Origin: Spartobacteria bacterium UBA695
Lineage (GTDB): Bacteria; Verrucomicrobiota; Verrucomicrobiia; Chthoniobacterales; Chthoniobacteraceae
DNA: 64,000 nucleotides
Assembly (NCBI GenBank): GCA_002298145.1
Contig: DBMP01000027.1
Location: forward strand, 1 to 64,000
Direction: 5' to 3'
Shown here: in pieces, positions 57,134-64,000 of the stretch
Layout: the number at the start of each line of letters is the position of its first letter
Numbering within the stretch: the first letter of the stretch is position 1
Program-made: the position numbers and the translations under genes
The notes under the pieces: model-generated
The model's database searches: none
What the model saw: the letters and a program-made list of their open reading frames with translations, nothing else
What the model was told of the DNA's origin: nothing

Positions 57134-57529
57134 ATGAAAATCTCGCGGCCGGTATCAGGAAAGATCCTCAGCCATGACGAGGGGATGGGCACGCCATCCG
57201 CCTACACGGTTCGGCAGCGGGCCCTCGAGCTGGCGCGCATCGAGGGCAGGCACGCCCCCAACGAGGCGGATTGGAAACGGGCCTTCCTGGAGCTCCACGG
57301 CGGCCACCATGACCCGAATCCGCGCGAGGAGGAAAACGAAATGCTCGGAGCGATCACGGAGACCTACAGTGTGGCGCCGACACTGGGCCGCTCGATCCAT
57401 GAACGGGACATGGACGGGAGCGACAACCTGGGCGAGGAACTGGTGACCGAGGGGATCGAAGAGGCCGCCCACGACCAGATGCTGGAATCCCGCGAAGCCG
57501 AGGATAAGGAAGAGCAAGAAGAGGGATAG
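57134..57529 (+). CDS. Hypothetical acidic protein, DUF2934-like segment
   Basis: A 131-aa protein. Residues about 25-58 (VRQRALELARIEGRHAPNEADWKRAFLELHG) resemble DUF2934 (pattern RAYELWxxEGxPxGxxxxxWxxAE). The C-terminal 70 residues are acidic and disordered-looking (ending EEQEEG). Its place after the lysis genes may be accidental. A hairpin around CCGGACCGCC/GGCGGTTCCGG (57077-57118) separates it from the endolysin but lacks a downstream T-run. Confidence 0.55.
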   Translation: MKISRPVSGKILSHDEGMGTPSAYTVRQRALELARIEGRHAPNEADWKRAFLELHGGHHDPNPREEENEMLGAITETYSVAPTLGRSIHERDMDGSDNLGEELVTEGIEEAAHDQMLESREAEDKEEQEEG

Positions 57530-57532
57530 CCG

Positions 57533-57629
57533 CAAAACGGCGCAAAAATTGCAAAAACGGCCCCCCTTTAGCGAGATTACCCTGTTTCCATTCCCTCTAT
57601 CTTCCCCTCCGTTTCCTCTGTGGTGAAAT
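57533..57629. repeat. Two intergenic repeat units upstream of ruvB
   Basis: 57533-57560 carries CAAAACGGCGCAAAAATTGC and a following CAAAAACGG, of the GCGCAAA family seen at 39786 and 46759. 57606-57629 is CCTCCGTTTCCTCTGTGGTG with AAAT after it, a near copy of 24764-24796. The other bases between 57530 and 57680 show no gene. Confidence 0.6.
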
Positions 57630-57680
57630 CTTCTTCCACTCTGGCTTGCAAACCGGCTCGGGCCGCTTTTCAATCCCCCC

Positions 57681-58697
57681 GTGGCTGAAAATTTCGTTAC
57701 TACCACCCTTGAAACCCCCGATACGCCCTTCGATATTTCGTTGCGGCCCCCCATGTTCAGCGAATTCGCCGGACAGGAGAAGGTCTGCGAACGGCTCGAA
57801 TTGATGGTCCAGGCGGCCAAGGGACGCGGCGACGTACTCGACCACGTCCTCCTAAGCGGCCCTCCCGGCCTCGGCAAAACGACCCTGGCCTACATCCTCT
57901 CGGGCGCCATGGGCGTCAACATCAAGAACACCAGCGGGCCGACCATCGAAAAAGCGGGCGATCTCGCCGGGCTCCTGACCACTCTGGAGCGGGGCGACGT
58001 CCTCTTTATCGACGAAATCCACCGCCTCCAGCCGACCATCGAGGAATACCTCTACCCGGCCATGGAGGACTTCAAGCTGGATATCATCATCGACCAGGGC
58101 CCCAACGCCCGGAGCGTCCGGCTCAACCTGCCCAAATTTACCCTGATCGGCGCGACCACCCGCTCGGGCATGATCTCCGCGCCGCTGCGGAGCCGCTTCG
58201 GGATGAGCTGCCGCCTGGACTACTACGTGGCCGAGGAATTGCAGAAAATCATCCTGCGCAGCGCCCGGATCCTGAACGTCGACGTGGACGAGGCCGGGGC
58301 GCTCGAAATCGCCGCCCGTTCCCGGGGAACGCCGCGAATCTCCAACAACCTGCTGCGCTGGGTGCGCGACTACGCCCAGGTGAAGGCCAACTCCAAGATC
58401 GATCGCGACGTGGCCGACCGGGCCCTCTCGATGCTCGACATTGACGCCGACGGTTTCGATGAAATGGACAAGCGCATCCTGGAGGCGCTCATCCACAAGT
58501 TCCAAGGCGGCCCCGTGGGGCTCAACTCGCTGGCCGTGGCCATCGGGGAGGAGTCGGGGACGCTGGAGGAGGTCAACGAACCCTACCTCATCATGCAGGG
58601 CTACCTGAAACGGACCCCGCAAGGCCGCGTGGCTCTGCCGCCCGCCTACCGCAAGCTGGGCGTGGAGGTGCCCAAGCGCGCCGGGGATCTGTTTTAA
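57681..58697 (+). CDS. ruvB: Holliday junction branch-migration ATPase RuvB
   Basis: Hexameric motor that drives branch migration with RuvA during recombination repair. 338 aa from GTG 57681. Walker A is HVLLSGPPGLGKTTLAYIL, Walker B is DVLFIDEIHRLQPTIEEYLYPAMED, sensor/arginine region is LIGATTRSGMISAPLRSRFG, and the C-terminal winged helix ends GRVALPPAYRKLGVEVPKR. ruvC lies 2.2 kb downstream, separated by two unknown genes; ruvA is not in the window. Confidence 0.97.
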   Translation: MAENFVTTTLETPDTPFDISLRPPMFSEFAGQEKVCERLELMVQAAKGRGDVLDHVLLSGPPGLGKTTLAYILSGAMGVNIKNTSGPTIEKAGDLAGLLTTLERGDVLFIDEIHRLQPTIEEYLYPAMEDFKLDIIIDQGPNARSVRLNLPKFTLIGATTRSGMISAPLRSRFGMSCRLDYYVAEELQKIILRSARILNVDVDEAGALEIAARSRGTPRISNNLLRWVRDYAQVKANSKIDRDVADRALSMLDIDADGFDEMDKRILEALIHKFQGGPVGLNSLAVAIGEESGTLEEVNEPYLIMQGYLKRTPQGRVALPPAYRKLGVEVPKRAGDLF

Positions 58698-58724
58698 GGG
58701 GCGGGCTGAGTTTTTTCCCAAGGC

Positions 58725-59432
58725 ATGAAGGATGCGCTGCCAGAATGGAGGACGTTCGGGGTCAAGGCCGCGATCAAGCGCTATTTCCAGAAACGCGCCC
58801 GGACCCGCCTGATGATCTGGGGCGTGTTGGGCTTTACCGGGGCGGTTGGCTTTTCGGTTTCCTACACGTTGCTTGCCGCTGGCGTCGGCGCGATGTGGAT
58901 CCGCTATCCCCTGGCGGTTTTGGCCGGGTATGTGGTCTTCCTGGGTCTGGTCCGGATGTGGGTGGAATGGGAGCAGGAGCGCTTTGAGGCACAGCGGCAG
59001 GCGCAACTCGGACCGGATTTTCTCGATGAGAAGCTCTCTGTCCGACCGTATAAAGCCTCGGGATCGTCAGATTGGCCCACCTGGCTGGAATTTCTAGACA
59101 TCCCTAGCCTTTCCTTCGAACCCGAAGGGTGCCTGGCCGCCCTGGGCGGGCTGGTTGCCCTCGCCGGGGTCGCGGTCCTGGTCCTGGGCTTGATCAATGC
59201 CGAAGCGCTGATTGCCGAAGGGTTCGTGGATACGTTTCTGGTCTTGGGGCTCTACCGGCGGATGCGCAGGGCTGCCCGGGAACACTGGCTGGGCGGGATG
59301 GTTCGCCAAACCTTGGCCCCGGCGGTAGTGGCGGCCCTGGTATTGGGCTTTGGCGGCTACCTGCTCCAGCAGTATGCCCCGGAGGCAAAGTCGATCGGGC
59401 CCGCCGTGCGGGTTTTGCTCCGGGGAAAATGA
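58725..59432 (+). CDS. Hypothetical membrane protein
   Basis: A 235-aa protein with a basic N-terminus (VKAAIKRYFQKRARTRL), two membrane segments (LMIWGVLGFTGAVGFSVSYTLLAAGVG and YPLAVLAGYVVFLGLVRMW), a soluble loop of about 60 residues, and two or three more segments (LGGLVALAGVAVLVLGLI, APAVVAALVLGFGGYLL). No domain is recognised. It sits 27 bp after ruvB on the same strand. Confidence 0.7.
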   Translation: MKDALPEWRTFGVKAAIKRYFQKRARTRLMIWGVLGFTGAVGFSVSYTLLAAGVGAMWIRYPLAVLAGYVVFLGLVRMWVEWEQERFEAQRQAQLGPDFLDEKLSVRPYKASGSSDWPTWLEFLDIPSLSFEPEGCLAALGGLVALAGVAVLVLGLINAEALIAEGFVDTFLVLGLYRRMRRAAREHWLGGMVRQTLAPAVVAALVLGFGGYLLQQYAPEAKSIGPAVRVLLRGK

Positions 59433-59526
59433 CGCGCGGCTCGACAAGCGGCCTCCTTACGGGGAGCTGTTTTTGCAAAGTGCAAATTCCTTGATAAAAC
59501 CTTCTTGGCGGGCATGATGCGGGCCG

Positions 59527-60810
59527 ATGCGCCTCCCCCCCCGAAGGATTTTGCCAGCCTTGACCGGAGCCGCCCTTATGGCAGCTCTTGTCGTGGCTAT
59601 CCATGACCGGCTCCCGTGGTGGAAAGCCCGGGAACACCCCAAAACGGCGGGGCAGCTCTCGGGGAAACAACTTTACAAGCTCGGCCTGGAACAACCTTTC
59701 TGGAATGGAAAGGTTGCTTTGGATAAAATCAAGTACGATGCCAACAACCCCGGCACTCTCGTCATATCCGGACGGTTTATCGGGTGCAATCCGTTGGAAA
59801 TCAGCGTCTTTGGTTGCATTCGGGAAACTCCCGACGGAGCAGAGAAGTCGCAGTCCCTTTCCTCCTTCTCTCGTCCCCGCGATAACGGGCAAATGGAAAC
59901 CGCGTTCTCGTTTGAGTTTCAAAATGCGCCCGTAACTGCGGAAACCCTCTACTGCCGCATCTATGGGATCCAGAAAGGGTTTAAAAAACCGATCCCGTAT
60001 GCGCTGGCGGATTTCTCCTTTCCCAACCCGCTGCGCCTCCGGGTCCAACCCTGGAAAGCCGAGCCCCTTCCAGCCACCCGGATAATCGGGCCGCTGACGG
60101 TAGAGCTCATGGGGGTGAACTCTGGGCCTCCGGAGGCGGTGCAGAGCACCGGGTACAGCAAGCTGTCTTTGCGAGTATTTGAAAAAGGAGTGGGCACCTA
60201 CCAGTGGCGGCTTATAGGGATCGAATGTTCCTCCGTGCTTGGGGACTCCTATTACGGATTTGGAAGCGCCATAGGCACCAATGATATTAAAGGAACTCTC
60301 TGGAAATGCCTGGCACCGTGGAAGATCAAGGTATCCCTGATCCGGGATGCTGATTTTCGCCCCGGGGAGATCATCGAAATCCGGGACATCCCCATTCCCG
60401 CAGAGGGCCAGGCGATCTCGTTTAACCAGAAATGGGAGGTCGCTGGTCAGGAGCTGAAATTCGTTCAGATTGCCAAAGGTGAACCCCAAGTGCGAGGGTG
60501 GAAGCGGCCTATGGTAAAGTCCTCCGTTACGATGCATTTTACCCTACCCGATCAGGGGTATTGGTCGCTGAAGCTGCTGTCCGTCGCCGATGCCGAGGGA
60601 AAAGTGCTGTGGGAACCCGTGGAAGAATTTGTGGTACGCGAGAAGAGCAACAGCCGGAACGTGGGGCTTGTTTTTGGGCCAGAGATGGGGCCGTTGCCCG
60701 CAAAAATCTCCTGTAAATTTGGCGTCGTATGGGAAAAACGCGAGGCGGAGTTCACCGTCAACCCCACCTACGAGGGGAAGCCGTTCCGGCCGAAGGTGGA
60801 AATTCAGTAG
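59527..60810 (+). CDS. Secreted/anchored hypothetical protein
   Basis: A 427-aa protein with an N-terminal membrane anchor or signal (ILPALTGAALMAALVVAI) and an all-beta exterior part with many short strands (TLVISGRFIGCNPLEISVFGCI, MHFTLPDQGYWSLKLLSVAD, ISCKFGVVWEKREAEFTVNP), perhaps two immunoglobulin-like repeats. No family is recognised. It lies between the ruvB-linked membrane gene and ruvC. Possibly an envelope protein; nothing in the sequence gives a function. Confidence 0.7.
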   Translation: MRLPPRRILPALTGAALMAALVVAIHDRLPWWKAREHPKTAGQLSGKQLYKLGLEQPFWNGKVALDKIKYDANNPGTLVISGRFIGCNPLEISVFGCIRETPDGAEKSQSLSSFSRPRDNGQMETAFSFEFQNAPVTAETLYCRIYGIQKGFKKPIPYALADFSFPNPLRLRVQPWKAEPLPATRIIGPLTVELMGVNSGPPEAVQSTGYSKLSLRVFEKGVGTYQWRLIGIECSSVLGDSYYGFGSAIGTNDIKGTLWKCLAPWKIKVSLIRDADFRPGEIIEIRDIPIPAEGQAISFNQKWEVAGQELKFVQIAKGEPQVRGWKRPMVKSSVTMHFTLPDQGYWSLKLLSVADAEGKVLWEPVEEFVVREKSNSRNVGLVFGPEMGPLPAKISCKFGVVWEKREAEFTVNPTYEGKPFRPKVEIQ

Positions 60811-60876
60811 CAATCCGGTAAAGTGTTTTGGCGGCTCGACAATCGCCCGCCTTGCGCTCAAATAGGAGGAACTCCC

Positions 60877-61383
60877 ATGCGTCTCCTAGCCATTGACCCC
60901 TCTCTGCGTTGCACCGGTTTTGCCGTCCTGGAACGGCTGGAGGCGCGCAAGGTCCGGGCGCTGGAGTACGGGACCATCCCCAACCCGCCCAAGATCCCCG
61001 CTTCCTCCTGTCTGGTGGCTATTCACGACCGGATCTCCGGCCTGATCACCCAGTACCAGCCCGAATGCGCGGCGGTCGAAGCGGTGATCTTTGTCCAGAG
61101 CCACCGGACGGCTATTACCCTCGGGGCGGCCCGGGGCTCGGCGATCCTCGCGCTGGCCCAGCGGGGCGTGCCGATCTTCGAGTATTCCCCGAAGGACGCC
61201 AAGCAAGCCGTGGTCGGTCGCGGGGGAGCGGACAAAGCCCAGGTGGCCTTCATGGTGCGCGCCATGCTGGGCCTCACTGAGACGCCTTCTCCTGATGCCG
61301 CCGACGCCCTGGCCATCGGGTTGACCCATCTCCAGAGCTATGACTCGGCGCAACTGGGCGTCAAGGTGCTCAAAAGGATCTAA
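60877..61383 (+). CDS. ruvC: Crossover junction endodeoxyribonuclease RuvC
   Basis: Resolves Holliday junctions. From ATG 60877 it is 168 aa with an excellent AGGAGGA site 8 bp upstream; a longer in-frame start at 60823 is rejected for that reason. The four catalytic acidic residues are in LLAIDPSLRC (Asp), AAVEAVIF (Glu) and SPDAADALAIG (two Asp). FVQSHRTAITLGAARGSAI replaces the usual F..N..SALKLGQARG. The gene is followed by lipB at 73 bp. Confidence 0.95.
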   Translation: MRLLAIDPSLRCTGFAVLERLEARKVRALEYGTIPNPPKIPASSCLVAIHDRISGLITQYQPECAAVEAVIFVQSHRTAITLGAARGSAILALAQRGVPIFEYSPKDAKQAVVGRGGADKAQVAFMVRAMLGLTETPSPDAADALAIGLTHLQSYDSAQLGVKVLKRI

Positions 61384-61456
61384 AATCTTCTGGCGGATTA
61401 AAAAAAATCCCCCTCTTCCCGTCGCGTGGGGTTCCTGCTAAATTCGCCTTTCACGC

Positions 61457-62089
61457 ATGAAACTCGAAACCCGCTGGCTTGGACGGATCAACTACGAGGA
61501 AGCTCTGAAGCTCCAGGAGGCGCTCGTGGCCGGGAGAATCCACGGCACGGAGCAGGACGTCCTGCTGCTCCTGGAGCATGAGCCGGTTTACACCATTGGG
61601 CGGACGCCGGATCAATCCAGCCTGCGCGACGCGGCTCACCTGCCTTACCCCGTCGTGCAGATCAACCGGGGCGGCCAGGCGACCTTCCACGGCCCGGGGC
61701 AGCTCGTGGGCTACCCGATCCTCGACCTTACCCCCCGGGGGCAGGATCTCCACCGTTACCTGCGGGACCTGGAGGGTGTGTTGATCGAATTGCTGGCCCT
61801 CTACGGCGTGCAAGCCGGGCGGCGCGAGGGGCTCACTGGCGTCTGGGTCGGCCCGCGCAAGATCGCCTCCATCGGCGTCGGCGTGCGCCACTGGGTCTCC
61901 ATGCACGGCTTCGCCCTCAACGTCTGCGGGGACCTCACGCCTTTTAACGAGATCACCCCGTGCGGCATCGCGGGCGTGGAGATGACCAACCTGGAGCGCG
62001 AGAGCGGCAAGGCTGTGGACGTGCGCTCGGTGGCCGACTGCGTGGCCGGGCTGTTCGCCGAGCGCTTCGGGAGGGAGCCCTCGGAATGA
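61457..62089 (+). CDS. lipB: Octanoyltransferase LipB
   Basis: Moves octanoyl groups from ACP to lipoyl domains. 210 aa. RGGQATFHGPGQLVGYPILDL and GVWVGPRKIASIGVGVRHWVSMHGFALNV (catalytic Lys) with FNEITPCGIAGVEMT (catalytic Cys) are diagnostic. It overlaps the next gene by 4 bp (ATGA at 62086). No lipA is visible in the window. Confidence 0.96.
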   Translation: MKLETRWLGRINYEEALKLQEALVAGRIHGTEQDVLLLLEHEPVYTIGRTPDQSSLRDAAHLPYPVVQINRGGQATFHGPGQLVGYPILDLTPRGQDLHRYLRDLEGVLIELLALYGVQAGRREGLTGVWVGPRKIASIGVGVRHWVSMHGFALNVCGDLTPFNEITPCGIAGVEMTNLERESGKAVDVRSVADCVAGLFAERFGREPSE

Positions 62090-63615
62090 GCGGGCACCCC
62101 CGGGTTCATCGCTGGCTTCTGTTGCTGACGGCCCTGGCGGCCTTCGCTCTCTACCTGCCCACCCTGGGGTACGATTTTGCCTACGATTCGCTGGTCCAGG
62201 TGGGCCTGGACGACTATATCCACCAGCCCGCGCATTTGCTCGACTGCCTTTCCCTCCGGGTGCTGGGCCAGGACGTCCTCGACTTTAACCGGCCCCTGAA
62301 CTTGGTGAGCCTCATCGCCGATGCCCAGCTCTGGGGGAAAAATCCCGCCGGGTTCCGCTTGACGCACCTCTTCTTGCACGCGGCGGTGGCCGGGTTGCTC
62401 TTTCGCTGGTTGCGCATTATCACCGGCAGCACGGGGGCCTCGGCCCTGGCGGCGCTAATTTTCGCGCTCCACCCGCTGCATGTCGAGACGGTGGTGGAGA
62501 TCGGCTACCGGGAGGATCTGCTGGTGGCTTTCTTCCTGCTGGCGGGGCTCAATGCCGCGACGGCCTTCGAGCCGGGTCGCCCCGGGCGGGTCTGGGGGCC
62601 GGGCGTGCTGACGTTCGCCTGCCTCGTTTGCGCCGCGGCCTCGAAGGAAAACGGCATCGCCGGGCCGGTCGCGCTCGCGGCCTACTGGGCCCTGCTGCGC
62701 CGCGAGCCGGGCGCGCCCAAGGGCCCCTGGCTGGCGCTTATTGGCGCGACCTCCGTGGCCGTGGGGGCCTTTTACGCGCTCCGGTTTGGCCTGGAGCCGA
62801 AGCATTCGATCATTTTCGCCCAGCCCGCTCCCCGCCTGGCCGCCGATCCGATGGAATGGCTGCTGACTCAATCCCGCATCTGGACCGCCGAACTTTGCCG
62901 GGTCGTATGGCCCACGGACCTTTGTGCCGATTACGGGCCGTACAATTTGCGGAACATCGACGCCGTTTGGGCGCTCAGTCTGGTCTTTACCCTGGCCGTG
63001 GCCGGGGGCGTCTGGGCGTTTTTGAACCGCCGGGCCGCCTTGGGAGTCGTCATCGTCCTGGCGGCCATCGCCCCGGTCTCCAACCTGCTGCCCATCTACC
63101 GCCCCATGGCCGACCGCTACCTTTACCTGCCGATGACCGGCCTGGCCCTCCTGCTGGCCCTCGCCCTGGCGCGGCCCGGTCGCTGGCGGCCCGCCGCGTG
63201 GACCGGCGCGGGCCTCGTCGCCGCGCTGCTGGCCGCCGCGACGCTGCGCGAGGAGCCCTTTTGGCGCAATGGAGCGGCGCTTTGGGCAGAAGTTGCCCGG
63301 GTCAACCCCTATTCCGTCAACGGCTGGCTGGGCCAGGGCGACATGGCGCTCGACTCGGGCCGCTACGGCGAGGCGCTCGCGTATTACCAGAAGGGCGAGG
63401 TCGTCGCTCATGGCGGTTCGGCCCAGGTTTGCGCCGGGCTGGCCCTCGCCTTCGAAGCCCTGGGCGAGCACCGGAAAGCGGCGGAAAACCTTCAGCGTGC
63501 TACAAAGCTTGATTCCCGCTTCGCCCGGCCCGAAACTCTCGTCCGCGCTTTGATGTATCGCGACGACGATGCACGGCGTCTGAGCCTCATCAACCAGCGC
63601 GCACAAACTCACTAA
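62086..63615 (+). CDS. TMTC-like membrane protein with TPR
   Basis: A 509-aa integral membrane protein with about nine to ten segments followed by TPR-like helices. FALHPLHVETVVEIGYREDLLVAFFLL is the signature of DUF1736/TMTC and GT-C mannosyltransferase-like proteins, and PVSNLLPIYRPMADRYLYLP is the matching later motif. The C-terminal 100 residues (VNGWLGQGDMALDSGRYGEALAYYQKG, EHRKAAENLQRATKLDSR) are two TPR motifs. Probably an O-glycosylation-type enzyme, sugar donor unknown. ATG 62086 overlaps lipB by 4 bp. Confidence 0.8.
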   Translation: MSGHPRVHRWLLLLTALAAFALYLPTLGYDFAYDSLVQVGLDDYIHQPAHLLDCLSLRVLGQDVLDFNRPLNLVSLIADAQLWGKNPAGFRLTHLFLHAAVAGLLFRWLRIITGSTGASALAALIFALHPLHVETVVEIGYREDLLVAFFLLAGLNAATAFEPGRPGRVWGPGVLTFACLVCAAASKENGIAGPVALAAYWALLRREPGAPKGPWLALIGATSVAVGAFYALRFGLEPKHSIIFAQPAPRLAADPMEWLLTQSRIWTAELCRVVWPTDLCADYGPYNLRNIDAVWALSLVFTLAVAGGVWAFLNRRAALGVVIVLAAIAPVSNLLPIYRPMADRYLYLPMTGLALLLALALARPGRWRPAAWTGAGLVAALLAAATLREEPFWRNGAALWAEVARVNPYSVNGWLGQGDMALDSGRYGEALAYYQKGEVVAHGGSAQVCAGLALAFEALGEHRKAAENLQRATKLDSRFARPETLVRALMYRDDDARRLSLINQRAQTH

Positions 63616-63617
63616 GT

Positions 63618-64000
63618 ATGTTCTTCACTCCTCGATACCTGAAAGAAGGCCGCGAGCTGCTCCACGGCGCGCGTAAGATGTACGCCTACAAGCGCGACCT
63701 CCTCTCCCCGCACGACCTGGAAACAGCCGAGGCGGCCATCGCGGAACTGGAGGAAGCCCTCCGTAAACGGGACCGCAAGGCCGTGGAAGAGGCCTCCGAA
63801 CAGGTCAATACCTTCTTCGGGAAACGTTTCCCCACCCCGGCCCACGCCGACTGGGCGGAGAACACCGAAGTCTTCCTGGTGGCCATCATCATCGCGCTGG
63901 GCATCCGCTCCTTTTACCTCCAGCCCTTCACCATCCCCACCGGCTCCATGCAGCCGACCTTGAACGGCATCCGCGTCTTTGAAATGACCGCCCCCGTGCC
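63618..64000 (+). CDS. lepB: Signal peptidase I, 3'-truncated by the window end
   Basis: The first 127 codons of leader peptidase, which removes signal peptides of exported proteins. ATG 63618 is 2 bp after the previous stop. A long N-terminal cytoplasmic segment (about 75 residues, DLLSPHDLETAEAAIAELEEALRKRD, coiled-coil-like) precedes a membrane helix (TEVFLVAIIIALGIRSFYL), then PFTIPTGSMQPTLNG with the catalytic Ser. The rest, including the catalytic Lys, lies beyond the window. Confidence 0.93.
   Translation, partial: MFFTPRYLKEGRELLHGARKMYAYKRDLLSPHDLETAEAAIAELEEALRKRDRKAVEEASEQVNTFFGKRFPTPAHADWAENTEVFLVAIIIALGIRSFYLQPFTIPTGSMQPTLNGIRVFEMTAPV

Overview
The window looks like a chromosome segment from a Gram-negative member of the PVC group, most likely Verrucomicrobiota. 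This is an inference from gene content and protein flavour, not from a marker gene. In support: a complete LPS-export and KDO block (kdsA, lptC-like, lptA, lptB), a TolC-family outer-membrane protein, a divergent membrane pyrophosphatase, HPr kinase with HPr and enzyme I, a long-form IspH, and many intergenic palindromic elements. DNA is GC-rich apart from a few visibly AT-richer patches. Genes are dense, often with 4-bp ATGA overlaps.

Layout. 1-8.7 kb: a family-4-type uracil-DNA glycosylase, purH, then pdxJ, a NUDIX hydrolase, acpS, corA and an MnmC-like methyltransferase in tight series, followed by an MBOAT/AlgX-like pair for O-acetylating an exported polysaccharide. 8.8-16.5 kb: DUF1844, kdsA, lptC-like, lptA, lptB, hpf, a small XRE regulator, hprK, ptsH and ptsI, an LPS-export plus ribosome-hibernation plus PTS-regulation block. 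16.5-22.2 kb: glycosyltransferase, ECF sigma factor, M29 aminopeptidase, and a DUF2917 gene divergent from a MocR-type regulator. 22.2-24.8 kb: an AT-richer accessory island with a transposase relic, a frameshifted tannase/feruloyl esterase, an integrase relic and repeated att-like motifs. 24.8-33.5 kb: glgC divergent from glmS, a hybrid histidine kinase, and metY-metX-NUDIX. 33.5-41.5 kb: a secreted unknown, a mini-ORF with a terminator, a VOC protein, a cell-wall amidase, a class V aminotransferase, a Tat-exported hemerythrin, a primary-type sigma factor and a TolC homologue. 41.6-53.7 kb: membrane pyrophosphatase, a strongly structured element beside a GYF_2 mini-protein, a membrane protein, ispH, tRNA-Leu(CAG), L,D-transpeptidase, FmdB-like protein, a zinc-ribbon/secreted pair, Dps, CBS-type Mn pyrophosphatase, YjbQ and LarB. 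53.7-57.5 kb: a phage-like module with a tail-fibre-like protein, a small protein, a spanin-like protein, a holin-like protein and a GH108-type endolysin, but no capsid, terminase or integrase. 57.7-64 kb: ruvB, two unknowns, ruvC, lipB, a TMTC-like TPR membrane protein and a 3'-truncated lepB.

Most unusual points. (1) A 24-bp long-range stem enclosing three hairpins at 44221-44382, next to a stand-alone GYF_2 gene, with identical 31-bp terminators on both sides. (2) A stand-alone lysis cassette with a tail-fibre gene, which could be a prophage or tailocin remnant or a lysis-type secretion module. (3) The tannase island with three related att-like motifs and a G8-tract frameshift. (4) Several families of dispersed intergenic palindromes. 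None of these could be checked against databases here.
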